From contig JALSLT010000110.1 in the NCBI GenBank assembly GCA_026988135.1, forward strand, positions 1 to 6,045: a stretch of DNA of 6,045 nucleotides, given 5' to 3'. A program made the position numbers and the translations under genes. This document shows positions 6,016 to 6,045 of the stretch, piece by piece. Position 1 is the first letter of the stretch, and each line of letters opens with the position of its first letter. The stretch comes from Desulfurobacterium sp. GTDB taxonomy: Bacteria > Aquificota > Aquificia > Desulfurobacteriales > Desulfurobacteriaceae. The notes under the pieces were generated by a model. It was not told the origin of the DNA. It did no database searches and worked only from the letters and a program-made list of their open reading frames with translations.

Positions 6016-6045
6016 TTAGTTTCCTCCTTTATCTAAATACTATCT

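Overview
The window looks like a piece of an AT-rich chromosome from a deep-branching thermophilic bacterium. Aquificota, especially the Desulfurobacteriaceae side, is my best guess; it is not proven. Grounds: proteins rich in Lys, Ile and Glu, a tRNA far richer in G+C than its surroundings, strong AAGGAGG-type ribosome binding sites, an AMMECR1 protein very close to archaeal forms, a serpin (rare in bacteria, recurrent in thermophiles), and classical TTGACA/TATAAT-type promoters. There is no sign of insertion sequences, phage, CRISPR or integrase, and the genes look intact.

Layout. Most of the window (about 6015 down to 1027) is one minus-strand run of five genes: rseP (two-PDZ intramembrane zinc protease), a secreted, probably lipid-anchored serpin, an AMMECR1-domain protein, a second smaller site-2 protease of the M50 family, and deoA/pdp (pyrimidine-nucleoside phosphorylase). 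Gaps are 19, 1, 24 and 10 bases, so it is very probably one operon. Its promoter and any earlier gene lie beyond position 6045. The run ends at a hairpin (950-971). Facing it on the plus strand is a tRNA-Glu(UUC) gene (789-866) with its own near-consensus promoter. Left of that, running off the window edge on the minus strand, is a WaaE/KdtX-like family 2 glycosyltransferase of the cell-envelope type, transcribed divergently from the tRNA.

How the genes may work together. RseP and the serpin both act at or outside the inner membrane, and the second M50 protein is a membrane protease, so the first four genes suggest a membrane/envelope proteolysis theme. The serpin has an intact inhibitory hinge and a predicted Lys-Ser scissile bond, and its only cysteine sits at a lipobox-like signal-peptide end. 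deoA seems a metabolic passenger. The links are inferred from gene order only.

Points most worth a second look: the second M50 protease has no ATG, GTG or TTG start upstream of its HExxH motif and appears to start at ATA behind a perfect Shine-Dalgarno; the serpin; and the 160 bases between tRNA-Glu and deoA, which hold a second promoter-like sequence, a C-rich tract whose complement fits a G-quadruplex, and a hairpin, together resembling a short RNA gene.
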